From NCBI GenBank assembly GCA_018340375.1, contig JAFFJZ010000006.1, positions 25,612,001-25,676,000 on the forward strand: DNA of 64,000 nt, in the 5' to 3' direction. This DNA is from Gonatopus flavifemur (Eukaryota; Arthropoda; Insecta; Hymenoptera; Dryinidae). The position numbers and the translations under genes were made by a program. Of this stretch, positions 11,618 to 25,211 are shown one piece after another; position 1 is the first letter of the stretch; every line of letters begins with the position of its first letter. The notes beneath the pieces are model-generated. The model saw only the letters and a program-made list of their open reading frames with translations. It did not search any database and had not been told where the DNA came from.

Positions 11618-11732
11618 ACCATTATCTATAAATTCAGATAATGGAATTCGAAGCAGAGATGGTGGAACTCCTACCGTTAATACTATGTCACCAGCTGAGT
11701 TTATGGTCAAGGGTTCACTCACTGGACGCTAA
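11553..11732 (+). CDS. Unrecognised short reading frame with coding-like composition
   Basis: An open stretch of 59 residues ends at TAA 11,730-11,732 and includes ISDGSGQLLGLIQLLP, RSRDGGTPTV and MSPAEFMVKGSL. The mix of Gly, Pro, Ser and charged residues is less AT-driven than its surroundings and reads like the C-terminal end of a protein. It has no initiator Met in a suitable place, and no clear 3' splice site precedes it. It partly overlaps the ankyrin relic on the other strand. It may be a last exon or a transposed gene fragment; chance is possible. Confidence 0.2.
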   Translation, partial: TRRIEIIISDGSGQLLGLIQLLPLSINSDNGIRSRDGGTPTVNTMSPAEFMVKGSLTGR

Positions 11733-13103
11733 TTTGACGTGTAGAGTAATTGTCCTTTGGTTTACGTACGAATGATTCTATTCTTACAGGCAATGATTCA
11801 CGAATTCTTACATGAAACGGGATGTAATCAGTAATTTTGATTTGATATATCATTTTAGAAAACGTGATAAATTGTTCGAATCTTTAGATCATTTTTAAAC
11901 ATTCTTAATATATTTAAAGAATCTATTTGATGATTATATCCCCATTCGAATCAAATAAATGAAAGTAATGAAATCAATGGGACAGTAAATTCCTACAAAA
12001 TGAAATTCATATTCATATTGAATGAATTAAACCGTTGCCGTTGTATTATAAAACTAGTAAGTTATCTTCGAAAGTTCTGAAAAGCTTTCGGCATAACAGT
12101 TCCATTGTCCGATATTCCAACTTCGAGGACGTAGAATGTCGGTCGGAGGGATTACATCTCTTCTTCTCCCCGTCTTCTAAGTCTATGATGACTCGAACTA
12201 CAAGAGGAAGACGACATTTTTTCGTATTCACGTCCACACGTGGCAAAGCTCCGTATTCCCCCGCGACTCAACCCACTCCTACTTATATTCAAACGTGTAC
12301 TTAGAAATTTATGCCAAGCCTGTGAACCGTTGAGAACAAATTTTTTCCCCTTCTTCGCATTGATTGTTCGCGGTAATTAAAATTATTCTCTAATTTAAAA
12401 AACCGTTACGTTGAAATATTATCTAATTATTTTGCAATTCAAGGTCGAAAGTTCATCTAGTTCTTCACAATTTTGTTATTGCACAAAATCGTTTTTGGTC
12501 GATATACCGAATGGGATGTATAACGAGATTGCTTGTTAAGTGAATTTTTATTTGTTAACGAACACATTGTTATGAACTACAGATAACAACCGGAAAGTTC
12601 AATATTTTTCAGTCAATGTTTGTCTCGTGATGTGTTTACGTCCTCTCAACTTTTTTCCTCCTTTTATAAAACGTATAGTTATCAATCCGTATCATTCAAG
12701 ATCGACGTAAAATCAACACGACCCCATTTTCCGCGATAAACTAGTATAGATTGAATTTGTGAGCAAAAGTTGAACGAACAGCGTGGAGTGGAACAGTGGG
12801 AAGGGGATAAGAAATAGAAAACAAAATATTTACTAACAAATGGGATCGAGCGAGATGTATCGAATCGAATTGTTTTATATTCACCAACGAAAACTCTTTC
12901 TCGTTTTTCTTGTATTTGTGTATTCCTAGATTCAACAACATCGCGAGTGTGTACAAAAAATAGGTTGAATCGAGTAGAAAACTTCCACAATTTTTCCATC
13001 CATAATAGAATTTGGTGTGTTGGATTTATGGATGAATATTGTATTGAAATAACACGATGATGATTTATATATAATTTTGAAGGTCGAATTAATAACTCTT
13101 TAC
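11733..13103. other. Non-coding spacer or intron
   Basis: AT-rich. Opposing open frames at 12,035-12,304 (+) and 12,046-12,246 (-) overlap each other completely and have no recognisable motif. The open frame at 12,956-12,741 on the - strand could be a third exon of the unknown gene starting at 13,992: a TAG 3' splice site precedes it in the right phase. Its composition is not convincing. Confidence 0.35.
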
Positions 13104-13992
13104 CTAAATTTTGAATTTCGAGCCAACGAATGAAGAACCCTGGTTTTCGTGGGGTGTCACCCAGTTCGCCGATTTGATTAATAAACGGAATAAGTTTCAT
13201 TTGAAATAACGAGTAAGAATAATGAAAAGGATATTCAGTCGTTTGAGAAATTACAAAACCCATAATTCTTGTTTTCGTACCAAAATACGTGTTGATCTAT
13301 TTGTTTAGGGGATTTCAGTGCGAACGCACCCACAGGGGTACAAACAGGTAGGACACAGCACAGCAGGTATATAGACCAGGGCTTTTTCAGGAGCGTAGGT
13401 GAGCTGAAATAGATCGATGGACGTGTTGCGCACGCAAGTATTTCACCTCCGGTGGTTCAAACTTGCAAGAGAAGAGGGAGAACCATGGTTGGGAAGGGGT
13501 GCGGACAGGAGATAGACGGAGAGAACTCTACGGGGGTTATGGTTATTACTTGGAAAGAAAGGGAAAAACTGATACATCGAGGTGGGGAGATCGAGGTGAA
13601 GAGAGAGGGAGAAAGCATTGACTCGATGCGGGGATAGAATGGGAAGAAGACGAGGGAGAAAAGATGAAAGTAGACACGGATTGTTATGGGTAGGAGAGAT
13701 CTATGGGGAGTGAAAGAGCGAGGAGGGAGGACAAATAGAAAAATTGTACAATCGAAGGTGAAACTGTATGTGGGGATACTAAAAGAATGAGGAGGGAAAA
13801 TAGAATGAAAGATAGGAAAACAACGCGGAGAACGGAGAACGCAGGGTTAGGGTAGGAGAAAGGAGGCACGCGACGGCATCTCACCTGTTTGTCGACCCGC
13901 CAGTCTGGTTTACGCGCCCGGTCATCTGCCAACGCTACAAGTGGCTTTGCCGGAATCCTCGGAACCGCGTATTCGTTCTCGTACGAATTCAT
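13104..13992 (-). CDS. 5' end of an unrecognised gene: first coding exon, plus a candidate second
   Basis: Exon 1 (13,992-13,885) is well supported: ATG in a good context, 36 codons with balanced base use (MNSYENEYAVPRIPAKP through RARKPDWRVDKQ), and a strong CAG/GTGAGA donor in phase 0. A candidate exon 2 (13,296-13,104) starts after an AAATAG acceptor, also in phase 0, and ends at a TTTAG/GTAAAG-type donor in phase 1. It encodes INTYFGTKTRIMGF, then FQMKLIPFINQIGELGDTP and KPGFFIRWLEIQNL. Exon 2 is less certain because its flanking frame stays open by chance for 193 codons. I do not recognise the protein, and no later exon is clear. The intron begins with a CT-rich (- strand) tract. Transcription would run toward FBXO7 and the ankyrin relic. 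Confidence 0.5.
13440..13880 (+). repeat. Long purine-rich tract (+ strand)
   Basis: Over about 400 bases the + strand is dominated by G and A (words such as GAAGAGGGAGAA, GGAGGGAGGACAAATAG, GAGAGAGGGAGAAAG). On the transcribed - strand of the unknown gene it would be a pyrimidine tract starting immediately after the first donor site. Open frames here are compositional artefacts. Confidence 0.6.
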
Positions 13993-16900
13993 TCTTCGTG
14001 CTTTTTTCTCTCCTTTAGTTATTCTTCATCCCAAAATGATTCGGATAATTTAAGATCGTGAATTGTCAGATAATTTGTGTTTATTATAAAATTACGTTAA
14101 ATCAGGTGTCTAATTCATTTACCACCTTGCGTAATTGTTTGGAGAACGGTGAGTAGTAAGTAGTTCAACTCAGTGCTATCTCTGACATTAATCTCAAAGC
14201 CACAAATTTCAATCAACTATCGATGCAAAGCATCCCAATTAACGATCAATCGATTCACAGTCATGTGAATAATTCCTTGTCAAATCTTCTGCATGGAGTA
14301 ATTTTGGAACAAAATACTGCAAATTGTATGAGAACTCTATAAAATTACAAAATTCTTCTCCTCGTATTGAGAAAGAATTATTAAATCGAATACAAAATTT
14401 CACTTGTTGAATATAAATTCAACAAAATATAGAATTATGTCTAAGTAATTGGTAGCATATAATTACTATCAACTTTACCACCAGTTTAATTGTTTCCTCA
14501 TTGTATATGTTCAGGGGGGTCATCAATTATCCGACTTAATCTAACATTTAGTAATCCTGTCGCTCTAAATTGATTGAAAGGAAATTAGAGGTATTTCGTG
14601 TGAGAAATGGCATAGCTTCCGCAGTACTCGGATGATTGAATGATGAAATTTCCTAATAACTCGGGTATTTCTGATTTTATCTATCAATATTTATAGAATT
14701 GTTTTCGAGTACAACAAAGGAATCTATCTTATAGTTATTACAATTCAACATAAAATCGTATTCAGAATGAAATTGAGTTCTCCGCCACTTTGGACCGTAT
14801 ATTTTTCTTTGAAACTCGTTCATTTCTTCGCATCGCTTGGCATGAAATGGAAAACGATTCTCAATTAGAATATCAAAGGATGAAAAGTTTGTAGAGGGTA
14901 ACTATGATTTTTAGCGATTGAATTTAGAACGGAAAAACGTCCTTTGATCATCAGCTCTCATTTTCTCGAATTGGAGCAAAAATCACAGCTCGAAATTTGG
15001 GACTGACGAAATTCAAAATTACAAAGTAATGAACGCTGAATCTCTCTTTCTTTGATTTCCATTCAAAAAGAATTTATCGCGATCTAAATAGACGAATCTA
15101 AAAGCTGTATAGGGTTGGAAATCAGATTATTCTTGTTTCGAAATATCAACTTTAATATCGATCAACATTCAACTATTATTATTCTTGAGAATTTCTCGAT
15201 TTTAATTATTATTCTAACAAAAGATCGTGTGTTGTGCTACTTAGATTTCATTTCCTGACGAGATTATTATGACACGTTTTAATTTAAATACGCGAGGCTT
15301 TGTTCTTTCAAACCAATGTTTTTTTTTTCCCCCCCATTTAATTTCTTTCTTTTTTTTTTTCATTGATTGAGTTTCGCATTCAATGACTTCGCATAAATAG
15401 AAGCAATCGAATTTGGAATTATTTGATTCTTTTTCTCCTTTTGTTCATGAACGAAAAAAAAAATCTCTTGAATATTTTGTCGATATTTCAAAAGAGAAGT
15501 TGATACTTGGACAGAAAATTCATGCTGTTTAGGTAACAGCTGTCTCCTGGGAGAGAACGAATCTATTATTTGTCTCTTTCATCTCTTTCTTCTTTTCATT
15601 CGAAATTAGATGAGCGGGATTGACGTACGTATTTTGAATATAACTCAATCAGAGCGATGTCGATTTTTTTTTGTGGAGATGTTAAAAAAGAGAGAACTTT
15701 GTCGTAATTTCTTCGTCAAAAGCGACATATGTACTTTTATTTGCGATAAAAAGCATATGGTGGCGGCTGTAAAGTGATAAAATCCGTTGCGGTGGGTTTT
15801 AATCAAGAAAATACATTTGAGAATTCAATAGATAACGAAGGGGATGGTAATATGGGTTTATCGTGACTGTAAAAAAAAAAACACGAACTAAGAATGAATT
15901 TATATACATTATGAATGGAAATGGAAGCATAAAATTTACCGCAACATTAGATTTTTCCATACTCCACGTGTGCTAGCAATTTTGACGATTGAGAAAGTTT
16001 AATTTCGTTTCGTATTGATTCAAAAGTGAATACTAACTAATGCTTTTGTGATTATAAACATTTATACGTTCAATGATATTTTCAATTTATCAAAGAAGAA
16101 GAGAGAGAATTATTCTGATTTATTATTATATACGTTTATGACTTCGATACAATGTTAGTGCTTCAGGTACTGTATTATATTATTCCATATTCTGATGTAA
16201 CGCTTGAGAATGGATTACATATTTCATAGTAATGTTGAATTTATATACAAATGTAGAACGTATCATCAGCTTACAATTGATATACATGCATACCATGTTG
16301 TGAAATTCGTAATAAAATTTTCTCGGTACATTTCACAAAGTTACAATGATTTTAATAAAAGTATTCAATTGAATTTAATTGAGAAATAATTCATATATCA
16401 GTTCTTGTAAATCTTTGACAATATTAGTTTCATAAAATTAGTATGCATATTTTTTTATTGGGAAAAAAAAGGAGTTTTTCGTTGTCATGGAAATCAATTT
16501 AATTGGATAAAATGTCGAAACTGACGAGATTGATTTTTGAATGAATTTCTTCTCTCTGTTGTTCGTGATTCATTGAATGGGTGTGTCATTATTGATAAAA
16601 TTTGTAGAAGCGAACAATATTCTTGATATCCATTTAATCATCGAACGAAAAAATTCAATTGGTAACGATTTGGTAGGATTTCATTATTTCATTATTTCAT
16701 CAAGAATTTCCTGAGTTGTTAACAAAAAGAATGCAACTTTTCTCTTCGAATTTTATTCTCCGTTACTATCCCATTCCTGGCGAACAAAATTTCTTTGAAA
16801 AGTTCTCTGAATCACTGAAGAAACTGAGAAACACTGAAAAAACATCTATAAATTCTATAAAAACATCGATGTTACTTGAGATGTGACTTCTATTGTTTAA

Positions 16901-18609
16901 TTATAACCTTTTGTGATATTGAATTTTATATACTCGAGCGTATTCAGTGCATTCGAAATGTTCGAATCCAGCGCACCTGAAATGTTCTTATTCAACGTAT
17001 ACAATGGAGAGTCAAGTTTAGTTGTTTGAAGGAGATACAGAATCAGAAGTACGATATGGTACAAAGACGAACGCTCGAACGAAGTCATTCGAGAGCTTAG
17101 AATTTCACGTCCATGTTCAAGAACGAACATCTAGATTATCAACCGCGTGCATGCAACGCATGTGACACAAGAATTCTTACTAATCTTCAGCTTGCTAAAG
17201 GTTGTATTTTAAATCTCGTACCAAGCATTTAAGAGCAACATCCAGCGAGGGAACAAAAAAATTCACCTAATGACTCATGTGGTTACAAAAGGTAGATAAC
17301 TTACTCGGTGAAAATTCAAATTTAAATGAAGTAAAAAGAACGGTGACCGAGATGAGGAAAAAAAAAAGCAAAACAGATTTACCAACTCTCGAAGTAATTT
17401 CCCATCGACCCTTTCCCTTCCGAACCATTCCTTTTCCATGCGTGTAAAGGTAACATCGATTCTGGCATTACAAAAAAAAACGCAATATGTCTGAGGTTGG
17501 AATCGGCATTAATCCTCAAAGTCCCCTAGACATGTTTATCTAAGCCTCGACCTTTCTCCTCTCCCAAGTGTTTCTGTCACAGAGAAAATCTTCGCCGAGA
17601 GGTTGTTCTAGAAGAAGGTGTGGGACCTGAATTACACGTCATTACCAGATAGATCGCTGTTGGTCGTCGTATTCGTCGTAGTCCGCGATACTAAACATAT
17701 ATAAAAAGATATTATATTTCCTCGAATTTCACAGGATTCCGTATGGCGTGTATATAAGAATGATATAATATAAAAAACGTTGAATCCAGATCTTCGCGTT
17801 TCCTACGAGAACAGGGAGAAGAAGAAAGTTCATCGACAGTATACAATTTCGAGAGATAATCAAAAACAGAAACTTTTTCAAAGTTTAATTGATCGATCAT
17901 TCCGTTCTCTCTTTTGTTTGTTGGAGATTTTATACAAAATCGTTTATCGTCCAATCATTGGGAAATCTTCTCCTTAAACCCCGAGAAAATGAATTTATAA
18001 TTCAATTCGATGGAATTCTTGAAGAAGTTGGCGATAATCGAACAAGAAGATGGAAATCGAACGTTCTCCCTTTTTTTCTTTCTTCGTTTCTCGAAGTAAG
18101 AAACGTTGAGCATCCGAATCCGACGAATGACAGACTAATGAGACAAAAGGATGCAAGAAGATGTTCAACAAGATTTTTTCTTGTTCAAAACAGCAATTTT
18201 AAATCTATCGAATCAACGAGAAGAGAACGACATATCTTGTTCTATTTTCGCGATAGAGAATAATGCATACTTTTACCGGGACTAACGTCTTCCATTGTCT
18301 ACCAAATGTACTTTGAAGAGCGAACAGCTCCGTCTGTCGATCATTAACACTGCATATTCATGGCGGTAAATGATAATAGAGCACTCGTGCTGTATTTGAG
18401 TACACTATAGAGAGATGCGAGAATACACAACACGCTCTATGAATCTATACAACGCGCTTTGAATTTTAATTCTCAAATCTCGATACGAGAACATAATATG
18501 CTGGTTCGTATAATGAAATATTGGTCAATTTTAGTAGATTATGGTAAAAAAATCACGTTGACACATTAATGATTCTGTTTTGGCGTCATTTAATTTTGAT
18601 TGTGTGAAG
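13993..18609. other. Gene-poor AT-rich region
   Basis: No gene is supported. There are homopolymer runs near 15,320-15,360 (T and C) and scattered GATAA/TTATC words. The - strand frame 17,130-16,897 contains a hydrophobic stretch (YHIVLLILYLLQ) that could pass for a signal peptide but has no other support. The region upstream of the - strand gene at 13,992 should contain that gene's promoter. Confidence 0.5.
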
Positions 18610-19157
18610 ATGTCTGATTTCGTGCTGAATAATCGTCATTTGCGGCGAGTGTTGATCTTCTTATTTCATTCGAGGGAAACTAACTTATTCTAAGTGAAAC
18701 AATGTGCCTTGAATGGTTTTGTCGCTTCGATCAAGACGGTGATTTCGATGTGAAGGAAAGCCATTGCTCCCTAAGGATCCACGCCAAATGCAAAAACAGC
18801 TTGTTTCGGCATTAGGAGTTACCCGCCAAGCCATTTCCAAGCGATTGCATGCGTTGGGAATGATTCAAAAGCATTGGGAACTTTGATTCTCTCTAGCGGC
18901 ACAAAAGGAAGGGTTTTTCTTCATCGTATCGTGACGGGTGATGAAGAATGGATTCATTACAGTAATCCGAAGAAAAGAAAGTCATTGGCTCGGCCGAATA
19001 TCCACGCTGCGAAAGTTATGCTGTGTATTTGGTGGGACCAGGTCGGTATTATTCATTACGAGTTGTTGAAACCGAACGAAACGATGCGATTGAGCCGAGC
19101 AGTGGGCGAAAAACGGCCACCATACGAGCAGAGGCACGAAAAAGTGATTCTACCTTG
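18610..19157 (+). mobile_element. Decayed mariner transposase relic
   Basis: The first pieces read MSDFVLNNRHLRRVLIFLF (mariner N terminus, ATG at 18,610), then CLEWFCRFDQDGDFDVK (helix-turn-helix end), then DPRQMQKQLVSALGVTRQA followed by ISKRLHALGMIQK. A deletion removes the linker. The second open frame has FLHRIVTGDEEWIHYSNPKK, carrying the first catalytic Asp, then MLCIWWDQVG, IIHYELLKPNET and a shortened stretch ending HEKVILP just before the second catalytic Asp would appear. Frameshifts, stops and deletions make it inactive. It belongs to a different mariner lineage from the younger copy at 54.5 kb (LHRIVTGDE here, [10 protein letters not shown] there). Terminal inverted repeats were not found. 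Confidence 0.9.
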
Positions 19158-19243
19158 AAACCTTCGTGGAACCTTCGCCAGTCTGTGACAGATAGAGTTC
19201 CAAAAGTCCCATAATTAGATGTATTTCTACAAGAAATTATCCC

Positions 19244-19312
19244 AGCAAACACGACTGCTTTGCAGGGCCATCAGCGGCCCATTGAAACGCCGTTAATCAT
19301 TGTTTATAGGGA
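19244..19312. repeat. Dispersed repeat, copy A
   Basis: It contains CCCAGCAAACACGAC, then GCAGGGCCATCAGCGGCCCA, TTGAAACGCC and ATCATTGTTTATAGGGAT. Related copies lie at 39,870-39,955 and 61,022-61,085. It sits just after the mariner relic but is unrelated to it. Confidence 0.6.
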
Positions 19313-22300
19313 TGGTACTTTTGAAGCTATATTCAGGTAAATAATTTCATTCATTACAGACTGGCGCTGATCCTCAATAAATGATGGGACTTTTTAAAAC
19401 ATATTTTTCTGCGTGCATTCCCCAGATATTGTGCCGTTCGATGACACATGGTCTTGGTTTGATGGCTTGATTCGTGGATGGCTTCAAAAGACGAACACTT
19501 GTATCGTAACGATATTCGAATTCTGCCAGAAACATGGACAATACTTTGAATGATTCATTTGTAACCATTTTTTCATAAAACAACACAGCGAGAACTTGGT
19601 TGTGCACCTAATATCTTGAATTTGAAACTTTGAATTTTCATTAAATTGTGGCGATTAATAATTTGAATATTCGAGTAAAGAGTAAAGAAAGTAATAAATT
19701 CAAACGTGAAAATTATCATGGAAAGTAAAATCAAAAGTATTCTGAATTTTTCATCGTGTATCATCTCAATTTTATGCGCATGAATATTTATTCGCGATGA
19801 ATAAATTCGAAATTCAATCAAGCAAATACTCGAAGTATGTTGAATAGAATTTTCTAGCTGTCCCATGAAAAGTTCCCTTGGGTTCGTCACAACATCGTAT
19901 GATTTTCTTTGAATTTTCGTTTCACGTTTTGAGGAAGAGAGGATGAAATATATTCTGCATAGGTATATTCTGCACGCTTTAATTAATATTCGATGTAATG
20001 TCTTTTGAGAGGGACAAATTTGGATGTCGAGTACGAATTTAGGGAGATTAATCCTTTGCGACGCTGTTATATTCAGATAAAGAAACTTTTCAAAGTCGTG
20101 TATAAAGAGAGATAGACGCGTCGAGAATGGAGAAATTTCATCAAAATTGTATCAGGGAGGAGGACAAAGAATACGAAAAAAGAGATAAATGAATCTAAAC
20201 AAACTGCATTTTGTACGCGCTACCTCAATCAAATGATATGAATTTTTTATTATAATTTGCCGACTTCGCAAGAATCGACGAGAATGAGAAATTCTATGAT
20301 ACTGTATCGACGATAGAGACCGAATAAGATTATTGAGATTAATCAAGATTTTATCTCAACTCAAAATTAAATCTATCAGTTCATGAGAAAAGAATCGAGC
20401 TACAAATAGAAATAATTAATATTCCTCGATACTTTTCAATATCATTGAATTAATTGGAATAATAATTCTCTTTGTCAATATTCATTCGATATTATTTAAC
20501 ATTGTTTTATCGATTACAATATACGAGGGAATCGTAATTGCACACGGAAGAAATGAACAGTCAATTATATTCGTAGTTCATATGACGAGCTAATTTCTGA
20601 GGAAAAGATTTATTTCCAGATAAATTGAAATATATTCGAATGGTTTTGGAATGATTCTCGCTGCTATTCATTTTGAGTTACGAATATTATTACTACGTAT
20701 ATAGGGATCATATTTCGAGTCACGACAAGACGGTAAACCGACTACAACAAGTAATTACCGACTCTGTGATTTTAATGATATGCATACCAGGCGGGTACTC
20801 GACCCTTTTCAAATCCAGGTTTGAAAAAATAAATGATATCGCCGGAAGATCATAATCTTTTCATCACCAAATTATAATTTTATGGCCGGTTGTAGTAGAG
20901 TAATAAAAGGGTTGTATCCATGAAGACTTTTATGGTACGCTCTTTATGCTCCTTGAAAGTACAGTTTGCTGAATACGTTCCAACTAAATCGTGTGAAAGT
21001 AACACGAATTTTGAATACATTCGATAGTGCAGTGCTTTCTTATTGTTGAAATTATACCATACAACATTCTAGCATTTCAACCCAATGCATCTTTGAATTG
21101 CATCTATTGTTGCCCGACTTTCACGAGGTTTGAATGATGAATAAAATAGATTATTTACATATGAAATATTGAAACGTTTTGAATTAACGACACCACGATG
21201 GAAAGCATTGGCATTATCGATACATGATAAAAACGTAACAGATAATCGCGAAATGTTGAGAGAAGGAGACAGATGAGGGGATGAGGAAGAGAAGGGAAAT
21301 GAGGTAATTAAGGCAGAATTTAATCAACCGGTGGAAGACTTGAAAAATAATGAGATGGTAGGAATCGATGGTATATATACCAGAAATACTCGGTAATTAT
21401 TTGAAATTCCAGCATGGATACGTTGGATAAATTATTCAAATTAGTTTTCAAAGATTTCCAGGAAGAAGTTCTCTGTGATTTACTTGGCAACATTTTGTAC
21501 ATTCGTCAGCTAATTTTCAATAGCATTGGAGAGTCTGTTATCATTGATATTTTGTTCTCATATTGTTCATAGTATTGCAAGAATATTGTAATTTTTGATG
21601 ATCTTGTGGGGTGGAAGTGCCGCTGAGCGAAGCGATGGAAGGTTCGAGTGGTAACGGAATTCATAGTCAGACCGCACCAAAGTGATGCAGATAAATGAAT
21701 TTTCAAAGCGTATTATCAATATTACAAAAATTACTAACTCGAGATGGGAAGATCTATAAATGGAACGATAAATAATGGAAAAGAAGAACGTGATTTTCTT
21801 TTTCGTGTTTTAATTTTTGTGAGGTAGAGTTGAATCTCGAGCGGAACGTAAATTCTTTAGAATTGTGACTTTTCACCAGGGGATTATATTTGGCGGTTAC
21901 AAATCTTCGTGTTCATTTTTTTCCCAAGAGCTCTATTCTCTTTCTCTTTCTTTCATTCACATGTTCTTCTCTATACATACGTTTAGAGGAAACCAGTCCA
22001 ACAACGTGTAACCCTCGAAAATGTAGGTTAAAATACACAAAAAAAAACACCAAATCAAATAAAGTGTGGGTAAACGTAAACATAAAAAATAAAGTCCGCG
22101 AAGTTGCGTTTTTCTTTTTACGTAGAGAGAAAAATTACCACAATCGTGTGTTCGTTTGCCGTTACTATGGTTCTGACGAATAACGATGTCTTGTACGCTT
22201 CTCAAGGCTTTTAATAAATAATCTTGATTAGTATCTCGATTCTTATCTTTGATTTCATTTCTTGGTCTCGCGTAGGGTGTTTCCAAGTGATAAAGTCGCA

Positions 22301-25107
22301 TATTATTTGTACCACGGGGGTTTGTTTTTCTTTGTACATTTATTTGTGCGGAATGAAATCCTCATGTTAATTATATCAGGTACCGTATTAGAAATGCATA
22401 ACATCGTTTTGTATCTAATGCATAGTTTTGTTGGGGGCTTGGAAACTCAACGTGAATGCAAACGTTGTGTAGGTTATCCTTGGATTAGCTCAAAGCACCA
22501 CAACGTTTCATCATTCGCCATTCACTTTATCCAATTTTTTTCTAAAACTTGGTATACAATCTCTCCTGTTCACGAGTTACTCGATAACTTGTCATCAAAT
22601 GTTTCATTCTCTGAGGCTTACCCCGATTCTGGTCTATACAACTGTTTTATGAATCGTTAAACTGAATCAAAATTCATTATAGAACCATCGATTTGGAATT
22701 CAATTTACAAGATAATCGTGATGATATTTCCAGAGTATTTTCTTACTCATTGAAATGAAGAATGAGATGATGATAGTCCTCTATTTTCTTCTCTATGTCT
22801 TTGTCTTTGTGTCATGAATATTCATCGATCAGGGAATCGCATTGGAAGTAAGAACGAGAAAAATTCACTCCTCGAATAAAATTACTGTATAATTTATAGG
22901 TCGTGAAATTAATTATATTAAACAATCGTTCCTCTTCTTCTTCTTCTTCTTCTTCTCCTGTTCCTCCCTCAACCACGACGAAAACGGCGACAGTTGTCTC
23001 TCGCCTCTCGAGTTCTACATATAATTTTTAATATAATCAGAGCTCGTCTTTCGAGATCACTATTTAAATTGAGAATATATATGAGAACATTATTACTGCT
23101 TTTTCACTCATGTCTGATGGCAATTATACCCTCAATACTACTTGACCTCACTCACGTGTTCAACAAATGTAAAATAATGACCAAGTTTTTATACACACAT
23201 CGAATTTGTTTTGTATAGAATTTTATCATGCGATTGATATTGTTAATTAAATTGGGGAGTCTGACAAAATCTTCCGAAGGATACATTTTCAGAGGGTTTA
23301 AGAGGGATTTAAATCCGCTCTACGTGGTAGATTTCATGATTTCCAATCTGTCTTTAGACAGTCATATGAAAAAAGTCCTCTGGGAATCAGATCATGTTTG
23401 TTGCAAGTTTGTTCGGAATCGCTCAATCCAAATCCGAGGTTTGTTCGACCTTCATCCGCCCAGGATCACTTTTTTTTTTGTTAAAATTCAGTGAAATTCA
23501 TCTGAAAATTCAGAAGATTCACGAATTTTCAGATGGAGTGGGTCTCTTAAGTTTGGTGTCTTCAAGTCATGTTTAATATAATAAAAATAGTCTGCTCCCT
23601 AGGTCATAGAACTTTGTATATCAGGCTGGGTTATTATTCAAAGTTAGGTAAAATATGTATCATCTGTTCCAACATCCCATCAACACAATACAATGACTGC
23701 ACGAGAACTTTCAATACCTAAATCATCCAAGCTCTATACAAACGATGCTAAAGATTGTTCGATAAATATTCATGGAATATGTTAATCTTCTCGCTACCAC
23801 TTAAAAGGATTATTGACGAGCTCTTAGCGGTTTTATTAATTTATGCCACGTAGAATCGTTATGAGAATTTTCGTATGCTCAGAGAGATACGTGATAAGCT
23901 CTCTTAGATGAATTGGGAGTTTGGAATAATCACAGAAGAGAATCTCGATACTGAAGACACATCCTCTTCGCTTTGAAATAAAATAATCAAATCCAAAACG
24001 TTTCAAACTATTTTCAGAGATTTTCAAAGAAATTTTGTTCACCAGAGATATGTCATTCATATAAAAATCACCCCCTACGATATTTAAAAATCAATTTATC
24101 CTTTTGTTAGAAATTAATCCAGCGAACTTTATCAATTAAATGCTGACCAAGGGTGAAGTTTGATGTTCGTCAGTTCTTGGAAATGTGGTGGATTTTACAT
24201 CCAGCCTTCCATCGGCCTTTAATCTGTGCCGTTTTGAAACACGGGATTGTAGGTATTCTCAGTTTCCGAGATTCGCGTGTAATTACATAAGGCATTGAAT
24301 TGTCAAGTAAATACCCCGTATAATCTGGATCCGCTACATGACTGGAGATTGAATGAATCTGATCAATACAAGATTTATACAAGAATTATTTTCACAGAAC
24401 TCACGAGAGAAGCCTTCCCTCTATTTTACACATCTATGTATATTATCAAATTACCTGATTTGTGCAAAAACAGATCAAACCAACATGAAATTATACTTGG
24501 AAAGACGGATAATACTTCTTGAGAGTTTTATCCCTTTATCCGGCTTGAATCTGTTGGAAAATATTTTTGAACTGTTTCCATCCACATAATGCTGGAGCGG
24601 GACCCCGTTAAAATCCAACAAGAAAAAATATTCACCCGGAACCTAGGTGAGATTTTAAGCTGGGATTATATCGTACCATTGTGGATTGAATTTTCGTTGG
24701 TGCAGAAATTGAGATAACATTTTTACGCGTGAAAATGTGAATCTTGATACAGTTCTCATTTGTTTTATCCTCCGTACATATATTTCATCATTTCGTACGA
24801 GAACAGAAGAAGGTTATCAAAATCTTGTCGAAAACATTGCAGGAATATGATGAAATCTCTTCCCTAACACCTCGCTTGATCCATAAGAAACTTTACCATC
24901 CATTTTTCTTGTATATAAATCTCGTCTCCTCGATGAATCCTGTATCAACATCGCAAATCCATCCCCCTTAACTAGAGTTGATTAGTTCGGTTTTATCGAA
25001 TTTCTTTTCTTTTATGGTTAACACAGGGATTCCATCGCAAAGTTTGGTCAGATTTTTCGTCGAGTTCGTGTACCGAGAGTTCCCCTTCGTCGTATCTTCT
25101 CAGCTGA
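19313..25107. other. Gene-poor AT-rich region
   Basis: No supported gene. There is a CTT microsatellite at about 22,931-22,956. The 132-codon frame at 22,262-22,660 has no domain and is crossed on the other strand by another open frame (22,301-21,957). Confidence 0.5.
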
Positions 25108-25138
25108 CTTGAATTCAAGTGTTTAGCATAACGATCGT

Positions 25139-25211
25139 TCAGTTGTGAATTATTCAACCATTAATCTGCGTAAGAAACTGTGTATTGGGATAGCTTCGGA
25201 GAATCCCAAGG
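25139..25211 (+). promoter_or_regulatory. Possible transcription start and non-coding first exon
   Basis: A TTCAGTTG initiator-like sequence (TCAGTT, A at 25,141) is followed 70 bases later by a good donor CCCAAG/GTAATTG. No ATG lies between. A 12-base palindrome CTTGAATTCAAG (25,108-25,119) lies just upstream. It could be the leader of the weak model at 26.4 kb or of the gene with its first coding exon at 38.8 kb. No TATA box is evident. Confidence 0.25.

Noticed and set aside
12682..13263. 193-codon open frame on the - strand as a single-exon gene
   Set aside because: Only its first part fits a splice-bounded exon (13,296-13,104). The rest is AT-driven with another frame open on the same strand.
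16897..17130. Secreted peptide with a signal sequence
   Set aside because: One hydrophobic run only; no cleavage context, repeats or dibasic sites, and no exon signals.
22262..22660. 132-codon + strand frame
   Set aside because: No domain, no splice or promoter support, and the opposite strand is open too.
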